DNA from: Eriocheir sinensis
Lineage: Eukaryota > Arthropoda > Malacostraca > Decapoda > Varunidae
Assembly: GCF_024679095.1 (NCBI RefSeq)
Contig: NC_066530.1
Span: 19,431,310-19,495,309 of the forward strand
DNA length: 64,000 nucleotides
Direction of reading: 5' to 3'
Position 1 is the stretch's first letter, and the number at the start of each line of letters is the position of its first letter. Of this stretch, positions 21,950 to 33,110 are shown piece after piece. The position numbers and the translations under genes are program-made. The notes below the pieces were generated by a model. That model was not told the origin of the DNA, did not search any database, and saw nothing but the letters and a program-made list of their open reading frames with translations.

Positions 21950-22290
21950 GACTTTTTAGACATCAAGTTCCAGGATAATTTTTCATGACTCAACCAGCTG
22001 ACCTTTTAGACATAAGTTCCAGGGATTATTTTTTCAAGACTCAACCAGCAGATCTTTTTGACACAAGTTCCAGGGATATTTTTTCAAGACATCCTCAACA
22101 GACCTTTTAAACATAAGTTCCAGGGATATTTTTTCAAGACATCCTCTACAGACCTTTTAAACATAAGTTCCAGGGATATTTTTTCAAGACATCCTCAACA
22201 GACCTTTTAAACATAAGTTCCAGGATATTTTTTCAAGACTTCCTAGCAGACCTTTTAGACAAGCTCCAGGATATTTTTTTCTACATATGA
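21950..22290 (+). repeat. Tandem repeat, about 56-bp unit, six copies
   Basis: Units contain CAGACCTTTTAAACATAAG and TTCCAGGGATATTTTTTC. Confidence 0.9.
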
Positions 22291-22548
22291 CTTAAGATAA
22301 TACTAGTGTAAGATGGTGGAGTTTTACCTCAATTATTACATATCCTATTTAATTACTGCATCATCTAGCTAGACTAATTATCCTAACCTCCACTAATTAT
22401 ATGGAGTAACTCATTAACTAGCTAGACCTCCTAAATTACCCATTGTATATATTAAAGTGGATTTGGGGTTTTCTTTGCTGTTTTTTTCTCTCTTTTCTGT
22501 GACTACTTTCTCTCTATTGCTTCTCTTTCTCTTGGTCTCACACTTTCT

Positions 22549-22552
<4 letters not shown>

Positions 22553-22614
<62 letters not shown>
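22553..22614 (+). repeat. (TC)n microsatellite upstream of exon 13
   Basis: Pure TC tract within a CT-rich stretch that runs to about 22815. Confidence 0.95.
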
Positions 22615-22617
<3 letters not shown>

Positions 22618-22981
22618 CCTTCCTTCTTTATTTCTCCCATTGTCTCAGTTTTCTTTTTCTGTCTTACTCCTTATGTTTTTCTCTCGCTCTCTTTCCTCCT
22701 CTTTTCTACTTTCTTCTCTCGCTCTCACTCTCAATCTTTCTCTGTCTCATCCCTTCTCTTCTTTAATCTTCTCTCTTCTCCTCTCTTCTCTTCTCCTCCC
22801 TTCTCTCTCCTTCCATAAAAATAACAATAATAATAAGAAGGAGGAGGAGAATAAAACATCATAAAATTTAATTAAACAGTAAACCTAACCTCCCTCACTC
22901 TCTCTCCCATGAACTTGAAACTAACTGACATTTTCTCTCTCTCTCTCTCCTCCCGTCCCTCCCCCTTTTTGCCACCCCAAG

Positions 22982-23101
22982 AACAAAGATGCCGAGAGAA
23001 CGAGTGGCAGTGTAACGATGGGGTTTGCATCCCAGGTCAGGCCCAGTGCGACAACCGGTACGATTGTCTGGACCGATCCGACGAGGAGAACTGCAGAGGA
23101 A
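22982..23101 (+). CDS. LDLa module exon 13
   Basis: Forty codons between CACCCCAAG and GTGAGT, phase 1 at both ends. Begins Gln-Arg then [25 protein letters not shown] and LDRSDEENC, ending Arg-Gly. Gln replaces Arg before C4. The acceptor sits after a strong CT-rich tract; I chose this AG because the next AG (22987) would break the phase shared by all the other modules. All calcium ligands are present. Confidence 0.9.
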
Positions 23102-23196
23102 GTGAGTCTTGTGTTGACGTTTGTTGAGGCTGATGGTGTAGTAGAAGGTTCAGTACCCACTACCTGTTTTAAGTAATGTTTTTTGTCACTCTTTCT

Positions 23197-23472
23197 TCAA
23201 CTCCTTTTCTTTAACCCGCCCACTGCGATTAGCATGGATTTGGCTTTCACTGGTAGCCTGGTAACATACACTCCCAGGTCTTTCTCTGCCTCTCTGGTGG
23301 ATAGTGAAGTGTTTCCCATGTGGTATTGGTATGCTGGATATCTCCTCCCAAGGTGCAGGACTTCACATTTTTCTTCATTGAATTGTATCAGCCACTTTTT
23401 GTTCCATTCCTGTAAATTGGTGATGTCTTCTGGTAGGAAATCTGCAGTCAAGGGGTTCATTTCCCTTTCCTA
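23197..23472 (-). mobile_element. LINE reverse transcriptase fragment
   Basis: The minus-strand frame shows WNKKWLIQFNEEKCEVLHLG and EKDLGVYV, the region after the catalytic motif in CR1/L2-like LINEs. Both ends are missing. The plus-strand fragment at 56356 is its close relative. Confidence 0.85.
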
Positions 23473-23590
23473 ATTCCCTTATTCCTTCTCTTCCTTTATC
23501 CCTTTTCTTGTTCTTTGTTTATCATCCTCAGTTTCCCTACATATGGAAGTGAAAATGCCACAGTTATCACCTTTTCCTCTGTCCCGTTGG

Positions 23591-23857
23591 AGGGGGTTTC
23601 GTGGTGCAGTGGTTAGCACACTCGGCTCACAACCGAGAGATCCCGGGTTCGATTCCCAGGCGGAGTGGAAAAAATTGGGTGGCTTTTCTGTTACCCTACG
23701 CCCCTGTCCACTCAGCAGTGAATGGGTACCAGGTATTAATCGGGGGTCGTGTCCCATCTCCTGGGATCTGTTCCCTTCTATAATTCCTTCCCCATCCTGT
23801 CTCTCTCCGGCATATGACCACAGATATTGCGCCGACTAAACAAAACTTTCCAACTTT
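23591..23857 (+). mobile_element. tRNA-derived SINE abutting the exon 14 acceptor
   Basis: The head has an A-box-like TGGTGCAGTGG (23602-23612), a perfect 5-bp anticodon stem with loop CTCACAA (anticodon CAC, Val-like) and an exact B box GGTTCGATTCC (23646-23656). The acceptor stem does not pair, so it is not a working tRNA. Flanks carry a 14-bp near-direct repeat (23577-23590 and 23858-23871), a probable target duplication. A 5'-truncated relative lies at 52034-52190. Confidence 0.9.
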
Positions 23858-23874
23858 CTCTGTCCCGTCGGCAG

Positions 23875-23991
23875 GATGCGGGTTTGGTGAGTTTGAGTGC
23901 GAGGGTGACGGCTCCTGCATCCCTGAAACGTCCCGCTGCAACAACCTTCAGGAGTGTCCCGACGGCTCGGACGAACGCGATTGCCGGCCAA
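23875..23991 (+). CDS. LDLa module exon 14
   Basis: Thirty-nine codons between GTCGGCAG and GTAAGT, phase 1 at both ends. CGFGEFEC, then CEGDGSCIPE with one extra residue between C2 and C3, RCNNLQEC and PDGSDERDC, ending Arg-Pro. Asn replaces the Asp after C4 and Glu the Asp before C5. Just upstream, a tRNA-derived SINE (about 23591-23857) ends 17 bp before the exon, so the likely branch-point region is SINE sequence; see findings. Confidence 0.9.
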
Positions 23992-25140
23992 GTAAGTGTC
24001 TCTGTTTGTTGTTTTGTTACGACGTCATGTAGGGTAGTTTCAGTTTCCCTCCTTCCTTCCTCTTTCTCCATTTGACAAGAAAGGAAGGAAGGAAGGAAGT
24101 GGTTTCAGGTATTTCCTCACCCCTTAATAAGTATGTTTGGTTTGGTTGATTAATTATACGACACTGGTAATGTGAAGTGGATCAGTAGGGTGAGCGAGTA
24201 TTGGAGGGAGAGAGTTGGCAGTAACAGGACTGAGTGTGCAGAGAGGGAGTGCCAGAACAGGAAGAGATGGAGACACTTGTGGTGCGGCCAAAGCTCCCAT
24301 TAGGTCACAGGGCGTGGGAGATATAGATAGATAGATAGAATTATATAACATTCAGGTTTGAGGTTGATTAATAACATGACACTTAGATTTGTAGCTCCCT
24401 CTATGCTTATGAAGAGGATAAAAGAAATGGGACTCAATTCCCCAAGTACATCCACCCACACTTTCTGTATTCACTCATGTATAGATTATCATTTTTATTA
24501 CTGTTATCATTATTATAGACATGAGTAAAGCCACAACTGTTTAATATGAGGCTTCAGGTTGTGGGTTGATGATAATATTAATACGTTGTCACAGAAAATG
24601 CAGTCTATAAACAGTTGCATAATCAGTTTCTTAACCTTCCACGCTGCGCCAGGAATGAGGATTTGTGCTAATGAGGTATTTAAAAACAGGCCATTGAGGT
24701 AGGTAATTGTACAGCCTCCTTTTGACCTAGTGAATCCCCTTGAAGGCATTGCAAGAAAAAAAAGAGCATTCCAGTGACTTCATACGAGATTTCATTATGC
24801 ATTTTTTTACATTTTATTTTATTCCCATCACTTCATTTTAGATTTTTTTCTGCATTTTAAATTTGAGGATTACATGCTGAGTTCGCAGGAGATTTTGACG
24901 CACTTGACGACCTATTTCATTTTTCATCTTTTTACGTTTTTCATTTTAGATTTTGTTTTTGCACAGTCCATTAAGCAGAGTCTTCCAAGCGAGCCACGGA
25001 GAGACATCCTCAGTCACAAAGTCAATACCAGATGCATGAATTCACACGCTAACTCACTTTGCATTTGGCGTCACTGCACACACACTCATATTAATCTCGA
25101 ACCTGGCGGCAAGTGTCTTCTCTGCAACGTAACCAGGTTC
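23992..25140. other. Intron 14 first part, nothing clear
   Basis: Short GGAA and GATA tracts only. No exon or strong repeat seen. Confidence 0.5.
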
Positions 25141-25149
25141 TCGCACTCG

Positions 25150-25600
25150 GAGCATTGCATCTCGGTTTCGGACTCAAAATTGACATATCCACACAAATGG
25201 CGACACTCGACTAAAGTTATTACTAAGACCATAAATTATTGAGGCTTTTTTGGCGATCATAACAAGTCCATAACTGTGAATACAATGTGCTTCGTCTGAT
25301 AATCTAGCGAGCACTTGGAACATTGCAATTATTGGTTTCGGACCCAAAATTGACCTACCCACACATATAACGACATTCAACTAAAGTTATCATTAAAGCT
25401 GCAAATTACTGACGCTTTTTTTGGTGATTGTAATTGGTTCATTTATCAGTTTTGGACCCAAAATTGACCTTCCCACACATATAACGACATTCGACTAAAG
25501 TTATCGTTAAGCTGCAAATTATCAAGGCTTTTTTGGGTATCGTATTAAGTCCGTAACCGTGAATACAATGTGCTGAGTCCGATAATCTGGTGAGTGTCTA
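25150..25600 (+). repeat. Tandem repeat, about 140-bp units
   Basis: Three units share CCCAAAATTGACC, CCCACACATATAACGACATT and AAAGTTATC, with GATAATCTGG-type ends like those of the MITE at 18495. Confidence 0.75.
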
Positions 25601-26090
25601 CAGAGAGCCTTGCTGCAGATATATATGGCAGAAGATATACAGTACTTCTGTTCTAACTCAGATTGCATAAGTGTTTTCATCGCACACGTATTAATCTCTC
25701 AGTAGTGGCAAGTTTCTTTGAATGAGTCTTGCCGCAGACAAGTAGATTTTATCCTAACTTGGACTGCATATATTTTTTCATTGCACACATGAATCTGTTT
25801 TGTAGTGGCACGTTTCTGTGACATGAATCTTGCGGCAGAGATGTTGGTATTAGATGTAAGATTTTAATACTATATGCATGGGTTAGTTTGCTACCACTAC
25901 TACTACTACTACTATTACATGCATAACTATAAACATATGCATTATTTTTACCATGCCCTAGATGTTAATATGTATTCTTTGTTCTGTTGGATGTACGTAA
26001 TGTCTCTTTCAACAGCATAACCAAATGCCTTGATTAGTATGAGCTCATTTGCAAGTGTAGTAATGTTTGAACTACTGTAGATGATGTTAA

Positions 26091-26092
<2 letters not shown>

Positions 26093-26122
<30 letters not shown>

Positions 26123-26282
26123 TGAACACATATACACCTTATTTCATCTTCCTAGTGTGAAAACAGACATAACAAAACATACTTAGATACACACACACTT
26201 ACATACGCAACCCTATTTTATCTTCCACTCCTCCTTACTTATCTTACTTAACTTATTGGAGTGAAAATATTCAAGAAATATC

Positions 26283-26316
<34 letters not shown>

Positions 26317-26375
26317 CCCTATTTTATCTCCCACTTCTCTTACTTAACTTACTAGAGTGAAAATGGATAATATTT

Positions 26376-26420
<45 letters not shown>
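26093..26420 (+). repeat. Three (CA)n tracts upstream of exon 15
   Basis: (CA)n at about 26095-26122, 26286-26314 and 26379-26419, separated by similar CCCTATTTTATCT-containing units. Confidence 0.93.
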
Positions 26421-26421
<1 letters not shown>

Positions 26422-26476
26422 CCCAGCCATACGAACCCCACCTGTAACGTCCGTCATGTTGTACCTCACTACGTAG

Positions 26477-26587
26477 CGTGTTGGCCGGGAGATTGGCAGT
26501 GCAAGGACCTTTATTGTATTCCCGGGTACCAGCGTTGTGACCGAGTATTCCACTGTCCTGACTACTCGGATGAGATGGGGTGTCCAG
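26477..26587 (+). CDS. LDLa module exon 15
   Basis: Thirty-seven codons between CTACGTAG and a slightly off-consensus GTGAAT donor, phase 1 at both ends. CWPGDWQC, CKDLYCIPG, RCDRVFHC and PDYSDEMGC. Tyr replaces the Gly/Ser before C3, Arg replaces Gly after the C4 Asp and His replaces Asp before C5, so calcium binding is doubtful. A 41-nt (CA)n tract lies 57 nt upstream (26379-26419) and the pyrimidine tract is poor, so the exon may be regulated or weakly included. Confidence 0.88.
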
Positions 26588-27194
26588 GTGAATGCAGGTC
26601 TTGGTAGGCGAGTCCGCAGCCCAATACAGTGTCCTTGTAAACTCCCGAACCTGACTATGAGCTCCTCTAAGGTCCATTTTTCTAGTTGATGCTTAAATTC
26701 AAAGTTCTAGTCAACCCCCAAATCTGATTATGCTCCTCCGAAAGGTCAGTTTCTCTATTGGCGTTCGATACTAAAGAGATTTTTGACGTTTCTGAAAATG
26801 ACTGGCCTTCTATATTGATGCCAAATTCTATATTATGCAAGGAATTTTCATGGTTATTTTGTGTTCTGTTCGGGAGGTTACGAACTTGCTGTTTCGGTCG
26901 GTGGAACTCGCCTCGAAATTGGTTGTGGTCCTGGGGTGAAGTGTGGCTGATGGTGGAGGAAGAGCAGTGTGGCTTTGGTTGCTGTCTCTCTCTTTCTTTC
27001 TCTCTCTCTCTCTCTCTTGGTTATATCTGTCACGTCCATTGGCTTCCGTTATTCTCCCTCTCCCTCTTCTGCACTCGATCACGTCTGTTGTCTATTCCTT
27101 CCCTCTTTCCTCTCGGTCTTCCTCTTTCTTTTCCGATCTTCTTTCTCTTAGTGGTCTGTCTCTCTTGGTTATGTCTGTTATGTCGGTTGGGTTA

Positions 27195-27233
<39 letters not shown>

Positions 27234-27670
27234 CGCTTATGTCATCTTCTCTTTCCTCTTCTTCGTAATGTCACTCGCATTTTCATTCTTTTTGTCCCTC
27301 GTGTCGTGTGTCGGATAGCGTTGTGTTTGTGTGTGTATGTGTGTGTTTACGTAAGTGTATTCCTCTCTCTCTCTTTCTCTCTTCGCTTTATTATGTTCAA
27401 GTTTCATTCCTTCATATTCGCTGCATTCTTGCATCCTCTCGTAAGTGTCCGATTAACTCTCCACTGTTCTCTCTCTCTGTGGGCGCTGCTTTTGTTACCT
27501 CTGTGGACTTCCGTTAATTAATAGTTCTGAGGTATTGATATATTTACTTTTTGATTATATGAGTAAAGTCTGATCCAGGGCAGAGTCACCGATCGTCACC
27601 TTCGTAAACAAACCGCCCAAGTCATTTATGGTAATCTTCTCGGCTAATTGAAAAAAGTGATCATTTCGTA
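26588..27670. other. Intron 15 start, CT-rich
   Basis: Low-complexity CT tracts (about 26975-27020 and 27198-27230). Open frames here are low-complexity artefacts. Confidence 0.7.
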
Positions 27671-27678
27671 GTTGTCAC

Positions 27679-27903
27679 ATGAGGAACGTAAGGGATAGTC
27701 AATTTTTTCCTAGTTTGCACTGGGAAAGACAAGCTACACATCACAGGAAGAACAAGAAACAAGCTGCAAGGGAAAATCAACCTTGTATTTGGTGTACTGA
27801 GGGTCATTTTTCCCTTGCAACTCGTACCTCGTTCTTCCTAGGATGTGCATGCAGTCTGCCTTTCCCAGTGCAAGCTAGCAAAAAATGTCCCTCAGCCTCA
27901 TAT
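27679..27903. mobile_element. Foldback MITE (GCACTGGGAAAG family), complete copy
   Basis: About 225 bp, nearly all palindromic: TTTGCACTGGGAAAGAC at the left is inverted at the right as CTTTCCCAGTGCAAG, and inner parts ACAAGCTGCAAGGGAAAA and TTTTCCCTTGCAAC also pair. Related sequence recurs at 33780, 37066, 43530 and 56755. Confidence 0.85.
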
Positions 27904-27948
27904 TACAGACAGAAAAGTTAAGGGGATTTTTATAACTCTCACAACCTA

Positions 27949-28400
27949 GAATAAAAAATGAAATTGTTATACCAGAAGTTCCGACGCCATATAGTGATAA
28001 CAAATTGATTGGGGGAAATATCGTTGAAAAAAATGAAAAATTATGCCAAAAAAGTGTGCTGCCAAAGGGTGAAAAAATTGATTGGGCCAAAAAATCCTTA
28101 AAAAAGCAAAACATTACTTCAAAAGGATGAAAAAAAAATCGATTGTGCCAAAAATTCATGAAAATAAACAAAACATTTCTTCAAAAGGATGAAAAAAAAA
28201 TTGATTGAGCCAAAAATCCATAAAAAAACAAAACATTACTTCAAAAGGATGAAAAAAAATTGATTGTGCCAAAAATTCATGAAAATAAACAAAACATTTC
28301 TTCAAAAGGATGAAAAAAAAATTGATTGAGCCAAAAATCCTTAAAAAAAGCAAAACAATACTTCAGAAGGATGAAAAAAAAATCGATTGAGCCAAAAGTT
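27949..28400 (+). repeat. Tandem repeat, about 60-bp A-rich units
   Basis: Units contain CAAAACATTACTTCAAAAGG and GATTGAGCCAAAAAT. The 5' part (from ACCAGAAGTTCCGACGCCAT) has a second copy near 29990-30110. Confidence 0.88.
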
Positions 28401-28589
28401 CGGGTAAAAAGGCGAGAAATGACTTGGGCGGCTTGTTGACGAGGGTGACGAGATTCTGCTTCGTAATGAACACATGAATTATAATGCCATAGAAAACTGG
28501 TCTAACAGGATGGGTTTTGTTTGCTAATTTGTACGCATCCTACCAAGAAGAAGAAAGATGGAGATAAATTAAAAGATAGATGAATATGG

Positions 28590-28830
28590 ATAATAGACAT
28601 AAAGATAAAGAAAGAAAACCAGGAATAATAAAGGTATAACTGAAATAAAAATGAAAGATAGATAAATAGAGATAATAAAGAAAAAGATAAAGAAAGAAGA
28701 AAGAAAACCAGGAATAATAAAGGTACAACTGAAATAAAAATGAAAGATAGATAAATAGAGATAATAAAGAAAAAGATAAAGAAAGAAGAAAGAAAACCAG
28801 GAATAATAAAGGTATAACTAAAATAAAAAT
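28590..28830 (+). repeat. Tandem repeat, about 85-bp units
   Basis: Three units share AAAACCAGGAATAATAAAGG and AGATAGATAAATAGAGATAA. Confidence 0.88.
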
Positions 28831-29228
28831 AGGTAAATAAACTTAATGATGAAATAGAAAAATAATAAAGATCTAAGTAAAAGAAAAAAAATATAAATAA
28901 TAAAAGAGATAAAAATATGAATGAAATGAATAAGAGAAAATAAAAAAAGTGCAATATTTGACTGATAAAAGAAATTAAATACTTCCAAATATTATCTCCA
29001 TTATTCCTGCAGTATTTCATTTTATAACTTAACACTAATTTATCTTTTCTTATAATCACCCATATTTTTACTCATTATCAGTCATTCTTCCCCTAGTACG
29101 AGTCTTAATTGGTGGTATCATGCGTACAAATTGGAAAAAATAAACAAAAAATAGCAACCCACATGCGGCGAGGAGAGAAAGGTCACTGACTCTGGTTCGT
29201 GTGTTTGTGTGTTTGTGTGTGTGTCAAG

Positions 29229-29360
29229 GTGGCCTGGAGTTGTGGCAGTGCCGTGACGGGTGCATTATCAACGCCGGGCAGCGCTGCGACGGCCGCCTCG
29301 ATTGTCATGACGGGTCCGATGAATTTTCCTGCCCATCCAGACACCCTGTAAACATCTGGG
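29229..29360 (+). pseudogene. Degenerate LDLa module exon 16 (alternative or decaying)
   Basis: After a TGTCAAG acceptor with a GT-rich rather than pyrimidine-rich tract, the phase-1 frame reads LWQC, CRDGCII, RCDGRLDC and HDGSDEFSC. C1 is absent from the predicted exon, and C2-C3 spacing is one residue short. No good donor keeps phase 1: the best placed is a weak GTCAAC at 29361, while GTAAAC at 29348 is phase 0 and would shift the next exon out of frame. Without a donor the frame runs to a TAG at 29417-29419. It could be a decaying module, a skipped exon or an alternative terminal exon with a short tail. Confidence 0.55.
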
Positions 29361-29419
29361 GTCAACACGGGCCGCTGGTGGATGGCATGAGGCCAGGCTA
29401 TCACCACATGTACCCCTAG

Positions 29420-29910
29420 GCAGGATTATTTTGACCACCTTTACTTAGCTTGTCATTTCGAAGAGGAAGCTTAGACTCAACAGCGCTGTCAAGTCCACAA
29501 TCAGTAATTTCTTTTGTCTATTTTGCATATCAATTAACTTGCTTATGACTGGAGGGCAAACTATATTATCTCCAGGTATAGTTAGACTCCCCTATGAATA
29601 GCTTGCTTGCCATTTAGAAGAGGAAGCTTAGACTCAAAAACGCTGTCAAGTCCACAGTCAATCATTTCTTCTGTCTATTTAGCATATGAATTAACTTCCT
29701 TATGACTGGAGGGCAAACTATATTATCTCCAGGTATAGTTAGACTTCCCTATGAATAGCTTGCTTGCCATTTAGAAGAGGAAGCTTAGACTCAAAAACGC
29801 TGTCAAGTCCACAGTCAATTTCTTCTATCTATTTAGCATGTCATTTACCTAACTTGCTTATGACTGGAGGGCAATCTATCATTATCTCTAGTTGTAGTTA
29901 GACTCCACTA
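29420..29910 (+). repeat. Tandem repeat, 158-bp unit, three copies
   Basis: GACTGGAGGGCAA recurs at 29547, 29704 and 29862. Units contain AGAAGAGGAAGCTTAGACTC. Confidence 0.92.
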
Positions 29911-30335
29911 TGAAGTCCAGTCAGGTGGGGTCCGCTCGGGAAGTCCACTATCCACAGCACTGCCAAATCTAGAATAAAAAACATAATTGTTATACCAGAA
30001 GTTCCGACGCCATATACTGAAAATGAAATGATTGGGGGAAATATCGGTGAAAGAAAAAAGAAAATATGCCAAAATGTGTGCCGCCAAAGGGTGACAGAAA
30101 TTGATTGAGCTAAATATCGGAGTGAGAATAGGTGTCGGAGTAGCTGTTGTCATGGAGGAAGTGGCGTGGACAATGTTGGAAAGAGCAGTGTCACGTGTTA
30201 TGGAATTTATACAGTTCATTGCCATTATTAAAAAATGTGATTGTCATAGCACCGGATAGCCTTTTTAATGCATACAGAATATCTCATCACAATTTCATAT
30301 AGTAAATAGTTTAGATATGAGAAAGGGAGAGTGAT

Positions 30336-30480
30336 GGATTTTTTATTTTTTTATATCAAAGGATGCGGCTTAAGGGCAACAGAAAGAGTACAAAAAAAAA
30401 AGCCCGCTACTCGCTGCTTCCACATAAGTAAAAAGTAAAGAGTAGCCAAAAGAGAGGATTAGGGGTGGTGTGGCAGTACT
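30336..30480 (+). repeat. Dispersed repeat with GCCCGCTA core
   Basis: Sequence from TATCAAAGGATGCGGC to GAGGATTAGGGG resembles pieces at 31919-32030, 32212-32330 and 59570-59650, all with an A-rich stretch followed by AGCCCGCTA. Probably a short retroelement. Confidence 0.65.
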
Positions 30481-30556
30481 GTGGGGAGGCTCGGACCCCA
30501 CTCGAATGGACTTCATATTCGTGTTGGACTATAGTTTGTCATTAGAAGAGAAAGCT

Positions 30557-31128
30557 TAACCCAGTACCAGCAGGGATCATGATTCTTAATGGTCCCTCTA
30601 AGCGAGAAAAATGAGAAAAACTCACCCCTCACACAAACCATTTCATAATATATATCAAAGTATTTGTGATCAGTTTACGTATCATCTATTTTGGGGGGGA
30701 AAAATCATGGCACAAATTTGGCCCGTCGCTGCTACACGGTAAAGCCACACATTTGGCCCGTCGCTGCTACCGGGTTAAGAAACAAAGATGCTGTCATATC
30801 CATAGGCAATATTTTTTTGTAGCTTCAGTTAGTTATTTAAAAGAGGAAACTTAGAATCAAAGACCATTACACACATTCCTAGCCTAGCATTTTTAGTTCA
30901 TCATTTAACCTGGTAGCAGTGACGGGCCAAATTTGTGGCTTTACCGTGCATCAGTGACGGGCCAAATTTTTGCCATGATATAAACCCCCATAAAATAAAT
31001 GATGCATAAACTGATCACAAACGCGTCGATATATATTATGAAATTGTTTGCGTGAGTGATGATTTTTTCTCATTTTTCTCGCTTAGAGGGGCCTTTAAGA
31101 CACATGATCCCCGTAGCTACCAGGTTAA
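30557..31128. repeat. Two copies of a 223-bp MITE-like repeat in inverted orientation
   Basis: Arms 30557-30779 and 30906-31128 are reverse complements, sharing CTCTAAGCGAGAAAAATGAG, ATCTATTTTGGGG and GGCCCGTCGCTGCTAC. Each arm ends in TTAACC/GGTTAA, so each looks like a separate element. A third copy is at 56166-56357. Confidence 0.85.
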
Positions 31129-31700
31129 AAGAGGAAGCGCAGGGGTCTGAGTGGGATGTTGTACTGCTGGGTTAGTGAAAAGGCAGTGGTGAAATAGTTA
31201 AAAAAAGCAATAAACAACATATTTCTCAGGCAATTTATATCAGAGAGTTAGGACAAAAGTAGTCTTATGATATTATTAAAGAGTGGCTTACCTACAAAAG
31301 CAATGGAGTAAACAACATATATCTCAGGCAATTTATATCAGAGAATCAGGAAAAAGTAGTCTTATGATATGAAATGAGATTACCCTACAAGACAGTTCAA
31401 AGCAAGGAGAAGCCAAATATCAAGCCAGTGTCAGAATTCATGTACTATTCAGGTTGTATTTCGTGTATTATCTCAGGTAATTTCACGTCTATTTTGTACA
31501 AATCTGTATAAAAAAAATAACATAGGAGTTGGGTCCATATTCCCTAAATGTATCGGGGTCCCATGACGGCTGTTTTCCAAGGTGGTTTGTTGACGAGGCT
31601 GACGAGATTCTGCTTCGTAATCAACAGGTGAATTATAATGCCTTAGAAAACGGGTCTTATGTGATGATTAACCGGGTTTTCATGGGTGATATTTTCCGTC
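31129..31700. other. Intron 16 part with minor duplications
   Basis: GGCAATTTATATCAGAGA occurs twice. The segment near 31590 (GACGAGATTCTGCTTCGTAA) is a copy of 28450. No exon seen. Confidence 0.6.
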
Positions 31701-31707
31701 CATGATG

Positions 31708-32214
31708 CAGAAGCTGTGTTAAACTATCACCAGGAATGCAAAAGAGTCCATGAAAATCTGTACAGCATCTAGGGGCAGTTATATAGTCCAGTACACTGAA
31801 CTTGTAAGCTGAAAATGCCTTGTACAATATTTGGTGCTGATATAAAAAGGAGAAAATTTTAAGAAACCAAACGGGAAATCTTTTTGGTATCTGGCATTGA
31901 GTAGATATTTTTATTTTTTTATTTTTTACATCAAAGGAAACAGCTCGGGCAAAAAACAAAAAAACAAAATAAAACGGAAACAGTAATGAAAAACAGCCCG
32001 CTAATCACCGCTCCATTAAAAAGCTGTGTATAACTGTCACCAGGATCGCAAAAGGATCCATGAAAACCTGTACAACATCTAGGGGCAGTTTTACAGTCCA
32101 GTACACCAAACTTGTAAGCTGAAAATGCCTTGTGCAGTCTTTGGCATTGATATAAATAGAAGGAAATTATAAGAAATCAAACAGGAAATCTTTTTAGTAT
32201 CCAGCATTGAGTAG
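31708..32214 (+). repeat. Direct repeat, two copies of about 195 bp
   Basis: Copies at 31708-31905 and 32021-32214 share CATCTAGGGGCAGTT, AACTTGTAAGCTGAAAATGC and GGAAATCTTTTT. Confidence 0.9.
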
Positions 32215-32329
32215 GAAACAGCTCGGGGGCAAAAGAAAAAAAAAGGAAACTAATGAAAAACAGCCCGCTAATCACCACTCCATTAAAAAGAGTTCAGAGG
32301 AGTGGCCGAAGGAGAGGAATTAACGGATC

Positions 32330-32555
32330 ATTGTGGAAAATATAGTTCGGTTTGTTCGCTTAGAATACCTCTATGCTGGACTGTCGAACTGGCCCTACGT
32401 AAGGCTTTGCAAACAGGCGAAATCCACGGGGTGCCGATACATTTAGAAATAGGGACTTTTAGGCGTTTTCAGTCATTACTAAGAGCGTAACCACATCACG
32501 TTTGGGTCCATATGTACAACTAATGCATGATGCCTTTGTAAGAATAAAAAATAAC
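32330..32555. other. Short stretch, nothing recognised
   Basis: No exon or repeat signature. Confidence 0.5.
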
Positions 32556-32559
32556 AGTT

Positions 32560-33046
32560 AAAATGGATATGCTACCCTTTGTTTTGAACGACACTAGAAA
32601 TAACTTGACTTACAGACTTACTGCCTCTTTGTTTTTGAATGTCACTAAATATAACAACTATGACCTCTGACCTTCTGCCCCTTTGTTTTTGAATGACACT
32701 TGAAATAACTTGACTATAACCTTTGACCTAATGCCCCTTTGTTTTTGAATGACACTAAATATAACAACTATGACCTCTGACCTTCTGCCCCTTTGTTTTT
32801 AATGATACTAAAGATAACTTGACTATGACCTTTGACTCTACTCTGGATATCACTAACTTCACTTTCATGGCTTAAATACTACCTCTAACTCTACTCTAGA
32901 TATCACTAACTTAACTTCATGACATCTCTAACCTCTAACTTGACTCTAGACAGAATTAACTCTTCTCTAACCACTAACTCAACCTAGATACCTGAACACT
33001 AACCTCTAATTTTGCATTCAGAAATCACTAACTTTTTTTTACAATG

Positions 33047-33110
<64 letters not shown>
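32560..33110 (+). repeat. Short tandem units, then (ACT)n
   Basis: CCTTTGTTTTTGAATGACAC recurs about every 57 bp, followed by (ACT)n at 33045-33110. Confidence 0.85.

Noticed and set aside
23595..23667. tRNA-Val (CAC) gene
   Set aside because: Anticodon arm and B box are good, but the acceptor stem does not pair and the sequence continues into a SINE body with a second truncated copy elsewhere.
26758..27521. Overlapping plus-strand frames of about 190 codons
   Set aside because: CT-rich low-complexity sequence coding Ser/Leu/Phe runs; no domain or splice context.
28502..29059. Minus-strand 185-codon open frame
   Set aside because: A-rich tandem repeat read as Phe/Leu/Ser/Tyr-rich sequence; no domain.
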